64,000 nt of DNA from Homarus americanus. Lineage: Eukaryota > Arthropoda > Malacostraca > Decapoda > Nephropidae. Shown here one piece after another: positions 57,890 to 64,000 of the stretch. The translations under genes were made by a program, and so were the position numbers. Location: contig NW_024720711.1 of assembly GCF_018991925.1 (NCBI RefSeq), positions 3,867,332 to 3,931,331 on the forward strand. The letters run 5' to 3'. Each line of letters begins with the position of its first letter. Position 1 is the first letter of the stretch. A model generated the notes under the pieces. The model saw only the letters and a list, made by a program, of their open reading frames with translations, was not told the origin of the DNA and did no database searches.

Positions 57890-58003
57890 TTAAGTATTTG
57901 TAGTCCTGTTCAGCAGCTCTCACCAAGAAGATTTACATGAACCAGAATTTGACTTAATACAGCACAAGACACTTTTAATACTACTGTACTCCTTTTTCAA
58001 CAG

Positions 58004-58156
58004 GGATGTACTGAGAAAATGCTGCAGCTGCTGCAAAAGTACATGTATGAAGTACTTGGTGTTGTGGGAGCCATTCTGCTGATTGAAATTCTGGCAATGA
58101 TCTTCTCCATGGTACTCTGCTGTACTGTCCGTCGCATTGACCACGTCAAAGCCTAG
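58004..58156 (+). CDS. Tetraspanin last coding exon (TM4 and tail)
   Basis: This exon encodes 50 residues and a TAG at 58154-58156. It begins GCTEK, giving the sixth loop cysteine, then a helix (MLQLLQKYMYEV), the fourth membrane segment around LGVVGAILLIEILAMIFSMV, and a short cytoplasmic tail CCTVRRIDHVKA. The glutamate inside TM4 and the juxtamembrane CC, a likely palmitoylation site, are typical of the family. FSMVLCCTVRR is CD9-like. The four visible exons join in one frame to 243 residues, near the usual 230-280 once a first exon is added. 21 in-frame sense codons follow the stop. Confidence 0.95.
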   Translation, partial: GCTEKMLQLLQKYMYEVLGVVGAILLIEILAMIFSMVLCCTVRRIDHVKA

Positions 58157-58222
58157 GAGGAAAATAGCTCCCCAATATACGACCTGGGGATGGAGAGCGA
58201 GGAAGATGATCCTACCGTCTAA
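58157..58222 (+). other. In-frame open extension after the tetraspanin stop
   Basis: After TAG the same frame stays open for 21 codons to TAA at 58220-58222. The encoded peptide starts EENSSP, contains YDLGMESEEDD and ends DPTV. It is acidic and hydrophilic, like a cytoplasmic tail. It could be a stop-codon readthrough tail, a tail recently lost to a nonsense change, or chance. Confidence 0.3.
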
Positions 58223-58867
58223 GAAATAATAGGTTTGTTTTCCACCTTTAGCTTCAGAAAGAATTTGATGTATAGTTTAAAAAATAATAATTTTTTGAAT
58301 GATCTAGGTGCTTGGAAGATGTTAGCCAAGTAGGTGAAAAAAGCACAATTAGAATATATACTTGCATTTTACTGGAAGGATGTGTGGTCTAAATGACTTA
58401 AAAAAACAAATATCAGATACGTACTAGTTGCAGCACATTTATATAGCTTGTATACCTCTGTAAAACCCAGAATACTCGGTATCAATGTGACCACACACCT
58501 GAAAGGAATTTAAATAGTTTTTCATTTGAAATTTGTCATCTGTTTCTAACTTTTCCATAGTAATGCCAGAGGCTAAAATATGAACAGTCATTTGCATTTT
58601 ACAGTAACTGTTCCTTCATTGTGTTTAGTCAGTATTATCATTCTATACTGATAACAGTATACAGTATTGAGAACATAGAAAATACAATAGTAGTAGCAAA
58701 AGACTAAAACCTATTTTTATATTTACTGGATTAAAGAATTAATTTACAAGAAGTAATTCTTATCTAAGTAAGACACGATGAACAGTTTTTATGAACTAAA
58801 TATTTGATATCAATTTATATGTAACAAGGAGGCTTAGTTTTATTATTTTTTTATATTTTTAAATAAA
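58157..58867 (+). other. Tetraspanin 3' UTR (minimum)
   Basis: AT-rich sequence with no splice-like interruption up to the first AATAAA at 58862-58867. Further AATAAA signals at 61294-61299, 61489-61494 and 61516-61521 would allow a much longer UTR. The true end cannot be set from sequence alone. Confidence 0.55.
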
Positions 58868-62547
<3,680 letters not shown>

Positions 62548-63365
62548 CAATGGTCCCTCGGTTAATGAGCACAATCCGTTCCAGCAGGTTGCTCGTTAAC
62601 CGAAACCATTGTTTCAATGGGTTTTTGGGTAATTGGTTCCAGCTCACCGAAAATTGCCTAAATTCAACAAAAAAGGTAGAAAAGTACACTTTCTTTGAGG
62701 TGTGTATGTAGAAGGTTCCTGGATGATGATGACGGGAATTAGAATGGGGGTGGAGGAGAAGGAAGAAGAGAAGGTATTGGGGTGGAAGAGAAGTCACCCC
62801 ATGGCACCATTTCACCCATAAAATTTTAGTTCTCTTGGTGTATTTCAAGATTATTTTCTTTAAATCAACACTTCACTGCATTAGATATTGTCAATATGTA
62901 AAATATATTTCAAAATGACCAATAATTTGCTTGGAAACACAGAAAAAAAGCATTTAGTTGAAGAGAGTCTCAAGCAAGATGTTACCTCCACTGAAAACAG
63001 AGAGAGACTAACGCCTGTCTGGTGTGTTAACAGGCTGGATGGCACGCCAGAAACTAGCTTCTTTACCTTCAATTATGTTCAATAATTGTTAAAATGACTA
63101 AAAAAGTTAATATTAAACTTTTAAAATTATTGAATAGTATAAACTTCTTGATATTTACTAAAATAGTATGGAATTTAAGCCCTAAAACCGATTACTGTAT
63201 TGGCGGACTAATACTACAGCTGGTGGACTGCCAAATGCAAGCGAAAACATGTTGAAGTCGGCTCGTAAAAGACTCGTTAATCGAGGGATTGCTCGTTAAC
63301 CGAAGTTAAGAATCTTATGGAAGGTAAATCGTTAACCAAGGCGCTCGTTAACCGAGGGACCACTG
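62548..63365. mobile_element. Tigger-like TA-flanked MITE
   Basis: CAATGGTCCCTCGGTTAATG at the left and the inverted right end (CGTTAACCGAGGGACCACTG) form TIRs with TA outside both (62546-62547, 63366-63367). The right TIR is nearly identical to that of the element at 55248-55856. Subterminal GCTCGTTAACCGA occurs three more times. The 818-bp interior has no transposase frame I recognise. Confidence 0.82.
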
Positions 63366-64000
63366 TACTTTAAATATCTAATTATTTAAGATTTATTTTT
63401 GGAGTTGCCTAAGAATACACTTCTTGTAAACTATCATATAATTACTATTAGTGTGTAAAGTGTGGGAAAGTAATGTTATTGAGTAATATAACTGAGGAAC
63501 CAGATGTATATGCTTAGTCATCCTGCTAATGCCAACAAGTTTTTTCAGGCTTAATGAAACATCCATTATAAAGCAATGTCACATATTTCTCAGTAACATT
63601 ATTTTCCCACACTTTACACACTGATAAGTAATTAAGTTAAATTGCAGGAAATGTATTTTTAGGCAATCTCCGATCATAAGTCTCAAATAACTAGCCATTT
63701 AATGCATATCTGTCAACACTTCCCCATAGAGTATTGCCAAATCGCCTGCCTCATATCACGTAGGTTGGTTTGGGACAAACTTCTGCTTTTGATTATACAG
63801 TACATGCATGCCTCTTTATAGCACTCTAGATGCATTCCAGAAAAACAGAGCACTATAAGAAACCTGTGATCGGGGTCAGTATATTGTGGTTCCCATAACT
63901 TCCAAATCTTCATTTACTGAAATGCATTCTGAGTAAAGTCAGGGTTGTCAACTACCTTTGTTTTTATCCTGCTTGAATTACAAGAGCTGCGTGACATGGC
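63366..64000. other. AT-rich unique DNA, no feature
   Basis: An inverted pair, GTGTAAAGTGTGGGAAAGTAATGTTA (quoted in part; about 63452-63477) and its complement at about 63594-63620, can form a stem of about 25 bp. No gene was recognised to the window end. Confidence 0.5.

Larger units (their letters stand above)
56633..58003 (+). other. Tetraspanin intron (1.4 kb)
   Basis: GT-AG intron in phase 0. It contains (ATC)n at about 56850-56872, a degenerate repeat of about 30 bp at 57314-57532 and a piggyBac-like MITE at 57725-57889. The acceptor is CTTTTTCAACAG. Confidence 0.88.

Overview
The window reads as eukaryotic nuclear DNA, most likely from an arthropod and probably a decapod crustacean. 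The signs are interrupted GT-AG genes, extreme microsatellite density, many interstitial blocks of the arthropod telomere-type motif TTAGG, tRNA-derived SINEs and several families of small DNA transposons. The species-level guess is inference. Nothing bacterial or viral (operons, Shine-Dalgarno sites, CRISPR) is seen.

Layout. Positions 1 to about 42,465 hold no gene I can support. They are a dense mosaic of mono- to tetranucleotide repeats, minisatellites (units of 11x4, 14, 16, 18, 20, 22, 27, 28, 38 and 47 bp), long polypurine/polypyrimidine tracts and TTAGG blocks. Three retroelement copies stand out: a SINE with a perfect 12-bp target duplication (3121-3503) and two 5'-truncated non-LTR retrotransposon tails (15800-16028, 30481-30880). 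Both tails sit in the same orientation inside (TG)n arrays, which suggests a microsatellite-targeted element. Long open frames here are repeat translations, not genes.

At about 42.5 kb the texture changes sharply to AT-richer, mostly unique DNA. The one clear gene is a CD9-like tetraspanin on the + strand. Four consecutive phase-0 exons (48649-48843, 52427-52600, 56423-56632, 58004-58156) encode 243 residues, from inside the first membrane segment to the stop codon. The first coding exon, carrying the start codon and the first half of TM1, was not found. A promoter-like cluster (NRF1-type palindrome, E-box, three CCAAT boxes) lies at 46740-46850, followed by a possible noncoding exon ending at 47126. 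The tetraspanin stop codon is followed in frame by 21 more open, acidic codons.

The tetraspanin introns and flanks hold a set of DNA transposon relics with visible ends: a palindromic long-TIR element (46048-46464), a Tigger/pogo-like element with an antisense transposase tail and a nested SINE (49990-50941), an hAT-like element with an exact 8-bp duplication (53159-54023), further TA-flanked elements (54408-55021, 55248-55856, 62548-63365) and a piggyBac-like MITE flanked by TTAA (57725-57889). A 55-bp perfect inverted repeat of a tRNA-like sequence lies at 44646-44756. Downstream DNA to 64,000 is AT-rich, with two long (TA)n tracts and no further gene recognised.
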